Below, in pieces: positions 6,378 to 15,191 of a stretch of 64,000 bases of DNA (its first letter is position 1; the number at the start of each line of letters is the position of its first letter). Both the position numbers and the translations under genes were made by a program. The notes beneath the pieces are model-generated. The model was given only the letters and a program-made list of their open reading frames with translations, ran no database searches and was not told the origin of the DNA. The stretch is from Thauera aromatica_A (GTDB taxonomy: Bacteria > Pseudomonadota > Gammaproteobacteria > Burkholderiales > Rhodocyclaceae). The DNA lies in NCBI RefSeq assembly GCF_023093595.1, contig NZ_JALLIK010000102.1, positions 1 to 64,000 of the forward strand, written 5' to 3'.

Positions 6378-8411
6378 ATGACTGCTACCGCCGTTTCGCC
6401 CGCTGCCGAGGCGACCAAGAAGATGCTGCGCGTGGTCTTCTTCAGCGCCATCCTGTTCTCCACTTTCCAGCTCGTCACCTCGGCCTTCAGCCCGTTGTCG
6501 AGCACCGTCGTGCGTGCGCTGCACGTCGGCTTCCTGCTGCTGCTGACTTTCCTGCTTCATCCCTGGCAGGGCGGGCAGGGGCGGACGAGCCTCGCGACCA
6601 AGGCGCTGGGCTTCGGCGCGCTGATCCTGTCGGGCTACCACTGGGTGTTCGAGGCCGAGCTGGTGCAGCGTGCCGGTGAGCTGACCGATGCCGACATGGT
6701 GGTCGGCGTCGTCACCCTGGTGCTGGTGTTCGAGGCCGCGCGCCGCATCATGGGCCTGGCGCTGCCGCTGATCTGCCTCGGCTTTCTCGGCTACGCGCTG
6801 TTCGGCGAATACCTGCCGGGGGCGCTGGCGCACCGCGGCTACGGCCTCGATCAGGTCGTCGGCCAGCTCGCCTTCGGCACCGAGGGCATCTACGGCACGC
6901 CGACCTACGTGTCCTCCTCCTACATCTTCCTCTTCATCCTGTTCGGCGCCTTCCTCGAGCAGGCGGGGATGATCGACCTGTTCACCGATTTTGCGCTCGG
7001 CACCGTCGGCCACACCAAGGGCGGGCCGGCCAAGGTGTCGGTGGTGTCGTCCGGGCTGATGGGTACGATCAACGGCTCGGGCGTGGCCAACGTCGTCACC
7101 ACCGGCCAGTTCACGATTCCGCTGATGAAGAAGTTCGGCTACAAGCCGGCCTTCGCCGGCGCGGTGGAGGCGACGAGCTCGATGGGCGGGCAGATCATGC
7201 CGCCGGTGATGGGCGCGGTGGCCTTCATCATGGCCGAGACGATCAACGTGCCCTACGTCGAGATCGCCAAGGCGGCGGCGATTCCGGCGCTGCTGTACTT
7301 CTTCACCGTGTTCTGGATGGTGCATCTGGAAGCCGGCCGCGCCGGGCTGAAGGGCCTGCCGAAGGCCGAGTGCCCCGACCCGTGGGCGGCGATCCGCCAG
7401 CGCTGGTACCTGCTGCTGCCGCTGATCAGCCTCGTGTACCTGCTCTTCGCCGGGTTCACGCCGATGTTCTCGGGCATGGTCGGCCTCGCCCTGACGGTGG
7501 TGCTGATCTTCGGCGCCTCCTTCTCCGGCCACCTCAACGGCACTTCGCTGCGCCTGCTGTTCTGGATCGCGCTTGGGCTGGCGTGCTCGGCCTTCGCCAA
7601 GGTCGGAATCGTCGCCGTGATCGCCGTCATCGCCGTGCTCGCGGTGCTGCTGGCACCGCGCCAGGACGGGCGGGCGACGCTGCGCGTGGCCGTCACCGCG
7701 CTCGTCGACGGCGCGCTGCACGCGCTGCCGGTGGGCGTGGCCTGCGCCCTGGTGGGGGTGATCATCGGTTCGCTGACCCTGACCGGTGGTGCCACCGCGT
7801 TCGCCGGTTACATCATCCAGATCGGCGGCGAGAGCCTGTTCCTGTCGCTGGTGCTGACGATGCTGACCTGCCTGGTGCTGGGGATGGGCATCCCGACCAT
7901 CCCCAACTACATCATTACCAGCTCGATCGCCGCGCCTGCGTTGCTTGAGCTCGGCGTCCCGCTGGTGGTGTCGCACATGTTCGTTTTCTACTTCGGCATC
8001 ATGGCCGACCTGACTCCGCCGGTGGCGCTGGCGGCCTTCGCCGCGGCGCCGATCGCCAAGGAGTCGGGGCTCAAGATCGGCCTGCGCGCGGTGCAGATCG
8101 CGATCGCCGGCTTCGTCGTGCCCTACATGGCGGTGTATGCGCCGGAGCTGATGCTGCAGGGCGACAAAGGGCTCGGCGCCACCTTCTACGTGGTGTTCAA
8201 GGCGCTGCTTGCGGTCAGCCTGTGGGGCATCGCGGTGGTCGGCCACCTGCGCTCGGCGCTGAACCTGCTCGAACGCGTGCTCGCCTTCGCCGCCGCCTCG
8301 CTGCTGGTGGTCGCGCTGCCGGTCACCGACGAGGCCGGCTTCGCCCTCGCCGCGCTCGTGCTCGGCTGGCACATCTGGCGCTCGCGCAGCGCGCAGGCGC
8401 TGACGGTGTGA
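6378..8411 (+). CDS. TRAP transporter permease, fused DctQ-DctM (4TM/12TM) type
   Basis: This 677-residue integral inner-membrane protein has hydrophobic segments throughout. The N-terminal part carries about four helices (DctQ-like, roughly residues 20-130). The large remainder contains the DctM core, seen in GVANVVTTGQFTIPLMKK, SSMGGQIMPPVMGAVAFIMAE and the later MGIPTIPNYIITSSIAAPAL. This fused architecture is the normal partner of TAXI binding proteins. Transport is expected to be sodium- or proton-driven uptake of an organic acid. The gene follows the binding protein by 113 bases and overlaps the DUF1850 gene by four bases (GTGA). Confidence 0.92.
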   Translation: MTATAVSPAAEATKKMLRVVFFSAILFSTFQLVTSAFSPLSSTVVRALHVGFLLLLTFLLHPWQGGQGRTSLATKALGFGALILSGYHWVFEAELVQRAGELTDADMVVGVVTLVLVFEAARRIMGLALPLICLGFLGYALFGEYLPGALAHRGYGLDQVVGQLAFGTEGIYGTPTYVSSSYIFLFILFGAFLEQAGMIDLFTDFALGTVGHTKGGPAKVSVVSSGLMGTINGSGVANVVTTGQFTIPLMKKFGYKPAFAGAVEATSSMGGQIMPPVMGAVAFIMAETINVPYVEIAKAAAIPALLYFFTVFWMVHLEAGRAGLKGLPKAECPDPWAAIRQRWYLLLPLISLVYLLFAGFTPMFSGMVGLALTVVLIFGASFSGHLNGTSLRLLFWIALGLACSAFAKVGIVAVIAVIAVLAVLLAPRQDGRATLRVAVTALVDGALHALPVGVACALVGVIIGSLTLTGGATAFAGYIIQIGGESLFLSLVLTMLTCLVLGMGIPTIPNYIITSSIAAPALLELGVPLVVSHMFVFYFGIMADLTPPVALAAFAAAPIAKESGLKIGLRAVQIAIAGFVVPYMAVYAPELMLQGDKGLGATFYVVFKALLAVSLWGIAVVGHLRSALNLLERVLAFAAASLLVVALPVTDEAGFALAALVLGWHIWRSRSAQALTV

Positions 8412-8836
8412 TCGGCGTCTGCCTCGCCAACGCCGCCGGCGCCGCGGCGCTGGCGGGCAACGCCTTCACTCTGGCGTGGACGCACTCGATCGAGAAAGTG
8501 CGCTGGGAGGAGCGCTGGCGGGTGGAGGCGGCGGCGCTGGTGCTGGAGGCCGTGCGCGTGCGCGGCTTTGGTGCCGGCATGGAGCCGCCTGCCGAGGCGG
8601 TGCTGCGCGACGGCGTGTGGGAATGGCGGCCCGGCAGCCGCCACGCCGTGATGCGCCTGACGCGCTCGGGCTACACCGCCGACTACGAGTGGTGTACGGG
8701 CGAGGCGGCGGAGGGGGGCGAGCCGGCCTGCGTGCCGCTGTCGGCGATCCTTCCCGCCGACGGTGGCGTGACCGAGCTGCGGCCGTGCACAATAGCCTCT
8801 CCGCCGGCGCCTGGGCCGGCTCCCGCCATCCCCTGA
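8408..8836 (+). CDS. DUF1850 domain protein associated with TAXI-TRAP transporters
   Basis: A GTG at 8408 overlaps the permease stop, giving 142 residues; upstream codons in this frame lie wholly inside the permease gene. The protein shows FTLAWTHSIEKVRWEERWRV, matching the DUF1850 pattern of a WTHSVEK-type strand near the N-terminus, and a later FGAGM and TADYEWC. No clear signal peptide is seen with the GTG start, though the first 20 residues are mildly hydrophobic. DUF1850 genes are repeatedly found with TAXI-TRAP permeases. Their role is not established; an accessory function in transport or its sensing is inferred from context. Confidence 0.8.
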   Translation: MIGVCLANAAGAAALAGNAFTLAWTHSIEKVRWEERWRVEAAALVLEAVRVRGFGAGMEPPAEAVLRDGVWEWRPGSRHAVMRLTRSGYTADYEWCTGEAAEGGEPACVPLSAILPADGGVTELRPCTIASPPAPGPAPAIP

Positions 8837-8840
8837 ACCG

Positions 8841-10676
8841 ATGATCCGCCACCCTGCCTTGCACCGCCTCCCACCGGCGCCCCGCCTGGCCCGCCCGGCG
8901 CTGTTGTGCCTGCTCGTGGTGGCGCTGTTGTGGGCGGTGCATGGCTATCGCTTCAAGGCCGGCACCGAGGAACTGGCGCTCCATGCGAGCCAGCGCCTGG
9001 CGCTGCTGGCGGCGAGCCTGGACGCGGAGCTGCTGCGCTTCGAGAGCCTGCCCACGGTGCTCGCGCAGCACCCCGGCCTGCAGCAGCTGCTCCAGGCGCC
9101 CGATGACCCGGTGCGGGTGGCGGCGGCGAATGCCTTGCTCGAGCAGGTCAATGAGCGTACCGGGGCGGGAATGCTGTACCTGATCGACCCCACTGGGCGC
9201 ACCCTGGCGGCGAGCAACTGGCGGCGGGCGGATTCCTTCGTCGGTGAGAACTATGCTTTCCGCCCCTATTTCCGCGATGCGCTCGCCGGTGGGAGCGGAA
9301 AGTTCTTTGCCGTCGGTGCCACGACCCAGGTTCCGGGCTTCTTCATCGCCCACCCGGTGCGCGCCGCTGGTCGCATCACTGGCGTGCTCGCGGTCAAGGT
9401 CGAGCTGACCCAGCTCGAAACCACGTGGGCCGCGGGCGGAGAGTCGGTGCTGGTCGTGGACCGCCACGGCGTGGTGGCGCTGTCGTCGAATCCGGCATGG
9501 AAGTTCGGCACCCTGGCGCCGCTGTCGCCGGATTCGCGCGCGGCGTTGGCGGCGACGCGGCAGTATTTCACCGCCGCGCTCGAACCGCTGCCGCTGGTCT
9601 GGCGCGAGCCCGGCCGTGCGCTGCTCGGCGGACGGGAATACGTCGTCGGCAGCCGCGCCCTGGGCTGGGTCGACTGGCGCATGCTGATGCTGCTCGACAC
9701 CGCTCCGGTGCGTGCCGCGGCGTGGTCCGCGGTGCTCGCCGCGGGGCTGGCGCTGTGCGTGCTGGCGGTTGCCGGGCTGTACTGGGCGCTGCATGCGCGG
9801 CGCCTGCGCGAGCGCCTGGCGGCACAGGCCGAGCTCGAACGCACGGTGGCCGAGCGCACCGCCGACCTCGCCACGACTAACGCTCAGCTGTTGCGCGAGA
9901 TCTCCGAGCGCAGCGCCACCGAACAGAAGCTGCGCGGCACCCAGCGTGCGCTGATCGAAGCCAACCGCCTTGCCGCCCTCGGCCAGATGGCCGCCGGTGT
10001 GGCGCACGAGTTGAACCAGCCGCTGGCGGCGCTGCGCAGCTTCGCCGGCAACGGCCTCACCTTTCTCGACCGCGGCCGGCTCCAGCCGCTGCGAGACAAC
10101 CTGAACCAGATCATCGGCCTGATCGAGCGCATGGCCCGGCTCACCGCCCAGCTCAAGGTATTCGCCTCGCGCCAGCAGACCGGCGGCGGTTCGGCGTCGG
10201 CGGCGCAGGCGATGCGGGTGGTGGCGGGCTGGTTCCGCGAGCGTCTGGACGCGGCCGGGGTCGAGCTGCGCATCGATGCCGGCGAGGTGCGTCTGCCGCT
10301 GCAGCCGCAGGCGCTCGAGCAGGTACTGTCGAACCTGGTCGGCAACGCGCTCGATGCGCTCGCCGGGTGCGGTGGCGGAGTCATCGCGTTGCGCGCGGCG
10401 CGGCACGGCACGCAGCTCTGCCTTGAAGTCGCCGACAATGGTCCGGGCATTCCGCAGGAGCTGCGCGAACGCATCACCCAGCCCTTCTTTTCCACCAAGC
10501 CGCTCGGCCAGGGCCTGGGCCTGGGACTGTCGATCGTCAGCGATCTGATCGAAGGTTCGGGTGGCCGTCTCGAGATCGAGTCCGGCGCGGGCGGGGGTAC
10601 GGTGATGCGGGCGTGCTGGCCGCAGGCGGCAGGCACAGATGGCGCTGGCGAGGGCAGGGCAGGGGAGGCAGAATGA
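8841..10676 (+). CDS. dctB: C4-dicarboxylate-type sensor histidine kinase DctB
   Basis: The protein has 611 residues. A transmembrane segment near residues 15-35 and another near 290-312 enclose a periplasmic double-Cache-like sensor region (YLIDPTGRTLAASNW, VGENYAFRPYFRDAL, FIAHPVR), the arrangement of DctB. A coiled-coil linker leads to the HisKA domain with its phospho-acceptor H in GVAHELNQPLAALRSFAGN. The HATPase domain follows with N (LSNLVGNALDAL), G1 (DNGPGIP) and G2 (GLGLGLSI) boxes. It should sense an organic acid outside the inner membrane and phosphorylate DctD. It starts five bases after the DUF1850 gene and overlaps dctD by ATGA. Whether the ligand is a C4-dicarboxylate or the unknown TAXI substrate is open. 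Confidence 0.88.
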   Translation: MIRHPALHRLPPAPRLARPALLCLLVVALLWAVHGYRFKAGTEELALHASQRLALLAASLDAELLRFESLPTVLAQHPGLQQLLQAPDDPVRVAAANALLEQVNERTGAGMLYLIDPTGRTLAASNWRRADSFVGENYAFRPYFRDALAGGSGKFFAVGATTQVPGFFIAHPVRAAGRITGVLAVKVELTQLETTWAAGGESVLVVDRHGVVALSSNPAWKFGTLAPLSPDSRAALAATRQYFTAALEPLPLVWREPGRALLGGREYVVGSRALGWVDWRMLMLLDTAPVRAAAWSAVLAAGLALCVLAVAGLYWALHARRLRERLAAQAELERTVAERTADLATTNAQLLREISERSATEQKLRGTQRALIEANRLAALGQMAAGVAHELNQPLAALRSFAGNGLTFLDRGRLQPLRDNLNQIIGLIERMARLTAQLKVFASRQQTGGGSASAAQAMRVVAGWFRERLDAAGVELRIDAGEVRLPLQPQALEQVLSNLVGNALDALAGCGGGVIALRAARHGTQLCLEVADNGPGIPQELRERITQPFFSTKPLGQGLGLGLSIVSDLIEGSGGRLEIESGAGGGTVMRACWPQAAGTDGAGEGRAGEAE

Positions 10677-12034
10677 ACGAGCACGCGATCGAGGGGGCGG
10701 TCGGTGTCCTCTATGTCGAGGACGACGAGCTGGTGCGGATGGCGGGGTGCCAGACTTTCGCCCTCGCCGATATCGAAGTCGAGGGCCTGGCACGCGCCGA
10801 GCCGGCGCTCGCCCGCCTCGGTGCCGAGCGCCCGGTGGTGCTGGTGACCGATGTCCGGCTGCCGGGGATGGACGGTATGAGCTTGCTGAAACGGGCGCAG
10901 GCGCTCGATCCCGACCTGCCGGTGATCCTCGTCACCGGCCACGGCGACGTCGACATGGCGGTCGAGGCGATGCGGCTGGGGGCCTACGACTTCATCGAGA
11001 AGCCGTTCGCCCCCGAGCGCCTGGTGGAAGTGGTGCGCCGTGCGATCGAGAAGCGCCGCCTGGTGCTCGAGAACCGCGCGCTCAAGACCCGGCTGGCGCG
11101 AGCCTCAGGGTCGGATGGGCTGCTCGGCGACAGCGCGGCGATGCAACGGGTGCGGGATCTGGTTGCGGACCTCGCCGACACCGACGTCGACATCCTGATC
11201 GTGGGCGAGACCGGTACCGGCAAGGAGCGCGTCGCGCGCGCCCTGCACGGTGCCGGGCGGCGCAGCCGCGGCCACTTCGTCGCGGTCAATTGCGCCGCCC
11301 TGCCCGAGAGCGTGTTCGAGAGCGAGATGTTCGGCGTCGAGCCGGGGGCCTTTACCGGCGCCACCCGTAGCCGCGCGGGCAAGATCGAGCATGCCGACGG
11401 CGGCACCCTGTTCCTCGACGAGATCGAGGGCATGGCGCTGCAACTGCAGGCGAAGCTGCTGCGCGTGCTCCAGGAGCGGGTGGTCGAGCGCCTGGGCTCG
11501 AACCGGCTGATTCCGGTGGACTGCCGGGTGATTGCGGCGACCAAGCTCGATCTGGCCGCAGAGGCGGCGGCCGGGCGCTTTCGCGCCGATCTCTACTACC
11601 GGCTCAACGTCGTGCCGATCGTCCTGCCTGCGCTACGCGAGCGTCGTGAGGACATTCCCGCGCTGTTTGCCGCCTTCTGCCTGCAGGCGGCCGAGCGCTA
11701 CCGCCGGCCGCAGCCGGTGCTGACGGCCGAGGTGTTCGACTGGCTGATGGCACAGGCGTGGCCGGGCAACGTGCGCGAGTTGCAGCATGCCGCCGAACGC
11801 TTCGTGCTCGGCCTGTGGCGACCGGCGGCGGGTCCGGCGGGCGAGGGCAGCGGGTTGGCGCAACGCGTCGCTGCGTTCGAGGCCGCGCTGATCGAAAGCG
11901 CCCTGCGCCGCAGTGCCGGTGACGTCGCCTCGGCCGCCGAAGCGCTCGCTGTGCCGCGCAAGACGCTGTACGACAAGATCGCCAAGTTCGGCATCCAGGT
12001 TGCGGATTTCCGCGGCTCCCCGTCCACCTTCTGA
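10673..12034 (+). CDS. dctD: Sigma-54-dependent response regulator DctD
   Basis: The ATG at 10673 overlaps the dctB stop, giving 453 residues. The receiver domain holds acidic residues in YVEDDE, phospho-acceptor D60 (LVTDVRLPG), and K110. The AAA+ domain has Walker A GETGTGKE at 178-185 and the sigma-54-contacting GAFTGA loop at 225-230, so it should be a functional activator. A Fis-type helix-turn-helix lies near residues 420-445 (ASAAEALAVPRKTLYDKI). When phosphorylated it should act on RpoN promoters, and the consensus one at 5240-5254 is the obvious target. The gene closes the transport-control unit. Confidence 0.9.
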   Translation: MNEHAIEGAVGVLYVEDDELVRMAGCQTFALADIEVEGLARAEPALARLGAERPVVLVTDVRLPGMDGMSLLKRAQALDPDLPVILVTGHGDVDMAVEAMRLGAYDFIEKPFAPERLVEVVRRAIEKRRLVLENRALKTRLARASGSDGLLGDSAAMQRVRDLVADLADTDVDILIVGETGTGKERVARALHGAGRRSRGHFVAVNCAALPESVFESEMFGVEPGAFTGATRSRAGKIEHADGGTLFLDEIEGMALQLQAKLLRVLQERVVERLGSNRLIPVDCRVIAATKLDLAAEAAAGRFRADLYYRLNVVPIVLPALRERREDIPALFAAFCLQAAERYRRPQPVLTAEVFDWLMAQAWPGNVRELQHAAERFVLGLWRPAAGPAGEGSGLAQRVAAFEAALIESALRRSAGDVASAAEALAVPRKTLYDKIAKFGIQVADFRGSPSTF

Positions 12035-12200
12035 ACATGGGATTGCCTGTGCCTGCCGCGCTCCGCTCCGCTCCGGACAGTGTAGATCGAGTATAGGGCG
12101 CGGGGGATGAAACGGTAATACAATGGATCTGGGCCGTATCCGCGGAAAATGTGCAACAGCACGCCGCGACGGCCCGCACAATTCCACAGGAGGGAAGACC

Positions 12201-12656
12201 ATGTCCTATTCGATGCCCGTATTTCTTGCCCACGCGATCGCCATGGAGCGGGAGGCCGCCGAGCGCTATCTGGAACTGGCCGACATGATGGAAGCACACA
12301 ACAACCTCGAGGTCGCGGCGCTGTTCCGCGACATGGTGCGCTACTCGACGATGCACGGCGATTCGATCGCGGAGCGTGCCGGCAAGCTCGAGCTGCCCAA
12401 GCTCCAGTCCTGGCAGTACCGCTGGGTGGCGCCGACCGAAGTCGGCGACGAAGAGGGTTTCGACTACACGATGAATGCCTACCAGGCGCTCGAGTACGCG
12501 CGCGAGAACGAGGCGCGGGCGATGAACTTCTACCGCACCGTCGCCGAAAAGAGCGCCGACGCCGAGATCAAGCGCCTGGCGATGGAGTTCGCCGCCGAAG
12601 AAGCCGATCACACGTCGGCGCTGGACAAGATGCTCGCGCAGACCTTGCGTCCGTGA
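12201..12656 (+). CDS. Ferritin-like / rubrerythrin-type diiron protein
   Basis: The protein has 151 residues; an AGGAGGGA ribosome binding site before 12201 decides the start. The sequence is all-helical, with carboxylate motifs spaced as in ferritin-like four-helix bundles: E18/E21 (MEREAAERY), H52 (STMHGDS), E104 (ENEARA) and EEADH at 133-137. It lacks the C-terminal rubredoxin Cys4 domain of true rubrerythrin. Known relatives detoxify peroxide or handle iron, but function is not proven for this subgroup. It is a single gene after dctD, and a strong 10-bp hairpin follows its stop. Confidence 0.75.
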   Translation: MSYSMPVFLAHAIAMEREAAERYLELADMMEAHNNLEVAALFRDMVRYSTMHGDSIAERAGKLELPKLQSWQYRWVAPTEVGDEEGFDYTMNAYQALEYARENEARAMNFYRTVAEKSADAEIKRLAMEFAAEEADHTSALDKMLAQTLRP

Positions 12657-12662
12657 GCGCCG

Positions 12663-12691
12663 CCCGGGCCGCGGCGTCGCGGCGGCCCGGG
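12663..12691 (+). terminator. Terminator-like hairpin after the ferritin-like gene
   Basis: CCCGGGCCGC (12663-12672) pairs perfectly with GCGGCCCGGG (12682-12691). No T-run follows, so termination would be incomplete or need Rho. Confidence 0.4.
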
Positions 12692-12762
12692 CCGTACCCG
12701 CGCGCTGGTGCCGGCGCCACGCAGGCCTTAACATCGGCGCCTGACCAGACGCGGAGAATTTC

Positions 12763-14244
12763 ATGGCCTCATCCCCCGACAGCATCAGCATGGCGCTGTT
12801 CTGCGACTTCGAAAACGTCGCCCTCGGCGTGCGCGACGCCAACTACGAGAAGTTCGACATCAAGCGCGTGCTCGAGCGCCTGCTGCTGAAGGGCAGCATC
12901 GTGGTCAAGAAGGCCTATTGCGACTGGGAGCGCTACAAGAGCTTCAAGGCCGCGATGCACGAGGCCAACTTCGAGCTGATCGAGATCCCGCACGTGCGCC
13001 AGTCGGGCAAGAATTCCGCCGACATTCGCCTCGTCGTCGATGCGCTCGACCTGTGCTACACCAAGTCCCACGTCGATACTTTCGTCATCATCAGCGGTGA
13101 CTCCGATTTTTCGCCGCTGGTGTCCAAGCTGCGCGAGAACGCCAAGCAGGTGATCGGTGTCGGGGTCAAGCAATCGACCTCCGACCTGCTGATCGCCAAC
13201 TGCGACGAATTCATCTTTTACGACGATCTGGTGCGCGACAGCCAGCGCGCCGCGGCCAAGCGCGAGGCGCGCGACAACGTTCCGGCGGCCCGGCGCTCGC
13301 CGGAAGAGGAGGCGCGGCGCAAGGAAGAACTGGAAGGGCGCCGCCGCCAGGCCATCGACATCGCGGTGGAAACCTTCGAAGCCCTGCTCGCCGAGCGTGG
13401 CGAAAGCGGCAAGATCTGGGCCTCGATGCTGAAGGAAGCGATCAAGCGCCGCAAACCGGATTTCAACGAGAGCTATTTCGGCTTCCGTGCCTTCGGCAAC
13501 CTGCTCGAGGAAGCGCAGACGCGCGGCCTGCTCGAACTCGGGCGCGACGAGAAATCCGGCACCTATGTTGCCCGGCCGAGCCATGGTGGGAGCGCCGCGA
13601 GCGAGCATGCGCTTGCGTTCGCCGCGCTCGAGCCGGTGCTCGCCGGCCAGGCGGCGGGGGCCGCCGAGCCCGCGGCTGCAGCCGAACCCGCGGCGCGCGC
13701 GGCGAAGACGCAGGGCCGTTCTTCGCGGCGGCGTGGCGGCGGCAAGGCGGCGGGGGAAAGCGAACGTACCGCCGAGACCGAGGCCGCACCGGTGCCGCCG
13801 GTTCATGGCGGGGAAGAACGGCGGGAAACCGCCGAAGCGGCCGCGCTGGCAGCGGCCCCCGAGGCGGAAGCGGGGGGCGAGGGCGCGGCGCCGGACCAGG
13901 ACCGACCCCGTGCCGACAAGGGCAAGCCGAAGCGTGCCCGGGCGCGGCCCGAGCCGACTCCGCCGCCGCTCGAGGAAGGCCAGCAAACGGATTCGCGGCG
14001 CGGCAGTGCCAAGGGGAAGACGACGAAGGCCGCCGCCGCACCGAAAGCGGCCCGCGCACGCGCCGAATCCGCTCCGGGTGCGGGCGCAGCGGAGCGCGCC
14101 GGTACGGACCGCGACCGCCCCGCCGCGGAAGGCGCACCGCGCGACTCCGCACCGCCGGCACCGGCAGCCGAACCGTCGGCGCCGGCCAAGGTGCCGTCCC
14201 GCGCCCGCCGCCCGCGCAAGTCGAAGGAAGAAAGCGCCGGATGA
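12763..14244 (+). CDS. NYN-domain putative RNase with OST-HTH domain and long disordered tail
   Basis: The protein has 493 residues. Residues about 10-150 form a NYN/PIN-like domain (LabA/DUF88 type): ALFCDFENVALG near the start, KNSADIRLVVDALDL, and TFVIISGDSDFSPLVSKL supply the acidic metal-binding residues of the putative nuclease centre. A charged coiled region follows, then a winged OST-HTH/LOTUS domain near 205-275 (WASMLKEAIKRRKPDFNESYFGF), which in relatives binds RNA. The last about 210 residues are low-complexity Ala/Arg/Pro/Glu/Lys and probably disordered, like the tails of RNase E-type proteins. The stop overlaps the next gene's start by four bases. Substrate RNA is unknown. Confidence 0.8.
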   Translation: MASSPDSISMALFCDFENVALGVRDANYEKFDIKRVLERLLLKGSIVVKKAYCDWERYKSFKAAMHEANFELIEIPHVRQSGKNSADIRLVVDALDLCYTKSHVDTFVIISGDSDFSPLVSKLRENAKQVIGVGVKQSTSDLLIANCDEFIFYDDLVRDSQRAAAKREARDNVPAARRSPEEEARRKEELEGRRRQAIDIAVETFEALLAERGESGKIWASMLKEAIKRRKPDFNESYFGFRAFGNLLEEAQTRGLLELGRDEKSGTYVARPSHGGSAASEHALAFAALEPVLAGQAAGAAEPAAAAEPAARAAKTQGRSSRRRGGGKAAGESERTAETEAAPVPPVHGGEERRETAEAAALAAAPEAEAGGEGAAPDQDRPRADKGKPKRARARPEPTPPPLEEGQQTDSRRGSAKGKTTKAAAAPKAARARAESAPGAGAAERAGTDRDRPAAEGAPRDSAPPAPAAEPSAPAKVPSRARRPRKSKEESAG

Positions 14245-15041
14245 ACTCCGCCAGTGCCAGCCATCCGGAGCCCGTCCAGCCGGCGGCCTGGCCTGCTGCG
14301 CCAGGGGACTGGCCCTATCCGCACTGGATCGCGCACCGCGGCGCCGGTACGCTGGCGCCCGAGAACACCCTGGCTGCGTTTGCGCTCGGCCATGCGCACG
14401 GCTACCGGATGTTCGAATGCGATGTGCGCCTGAGCGCGGACGGACAGCCTTTCCTGCTCCATGACGACCGCCTCGAGCGCACCACCGACGGACAGGGCGA
14501 GGCCGTCGAGTGGCGCTGGGCGGAGCTGGCCGGGCTCGATGCCGGAAGCTGGCATTCGCCGCGCCATGCCGGGGAGCGGCTGCCGTCGCTGGCCGACGTG
14601 GTCGAGTTCTGCCGCCAGCACGACTGCGCGCTGAATGTGGAGTTGAAGCCGGCTCCCGGCGACGAAGCGCGCACCGGGCGGGAGGTCGCCACCCGCCTGG
14701 CCCGGTCATGGACCCTGGCTCTGCCGCCGCTGCTCAGCTCCTTCAGCGTGGCCGCGCTCGCGGCTGCGGCCGGCGTCGCACCGCAGCTTCCCCGCTGCTT
14801 GCTGCTCGAAGCTCTTTCGGACGAAGGGCTCGGTGCCGCGCGCCGTCTCGGCTGTGTCGCGCTGATTTGCGAGCAGCGTGCCTGGGACGTCTCTACCGTC
14901 CGCCAGGCCCGCGCCGCCGGATTCAGGCTTCTTGCCTACACGGTCGATGAGGATGGAGAGGCGGCTCGGCTGCTGGCCCTGGGGGTCGATGGCTTGATCA
15001 CCGACCGGATCGACCATTTTCCCGCTTCCGTGGGGGCCTGA
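14241..15041 (+). CDS. ugpQ: Glycerophosphodiester phosphodiesterase
   Basis: The protein has 266 residues with an ATGA overlap with the upstream NYN gene. Motifs of the GDPD family are complete: IAHRGAG and PENTLAAF near residues 30-45, the metal-binding FECDVRLSADG, the second catalytic His in LLHDDRLERTTDG, and NVELKP. There is no signal peptide, so it should be cytoplasmic and of UgpQ type, releasing glycerol-3-phosphate from glycerophosphodiesters of phospholipid turnover. The overlap with the RNA-binding nuclease gene implies cotranscription but no evident functional link. Confidence 0.9.
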   Translation: MNSASASHPEPVQPAAWPAAPGDWPYPHWIAHRGAGTLAPENTLAAFALGHAHGYRMFECDVRLSADGQPFLLHDDRLERTTDGQGEAVEWRWAELAGLDAGSWHSPRHAGERLPSLADVVEFCRQHDCALNVELKPAPGDEARTGREVATRLARSWTLALPPLLSSFSVAALAAAAGVAPQLPRCLLLEALSDEGLGAARRLGCVALICEQRAWDVSTVRQARAAGFRLLAYTVDEDGEAARLLALGVDGLITDRIDHFPASVGA

Positions 15042-15191
15042 CGGAAGCGTTTCCTACGGGTGGGAGCCGGGCAGAAAGCGGGATTGTCGGTGCGGCGACG
15101 GCCGCGATAGACTGCGCGGCCAGGGTCCGGACAAGCCGCACTGCGGCTTTTGTCGCGAGCTGTCACTTCACCATCACCGGGGCTGAAGCCG

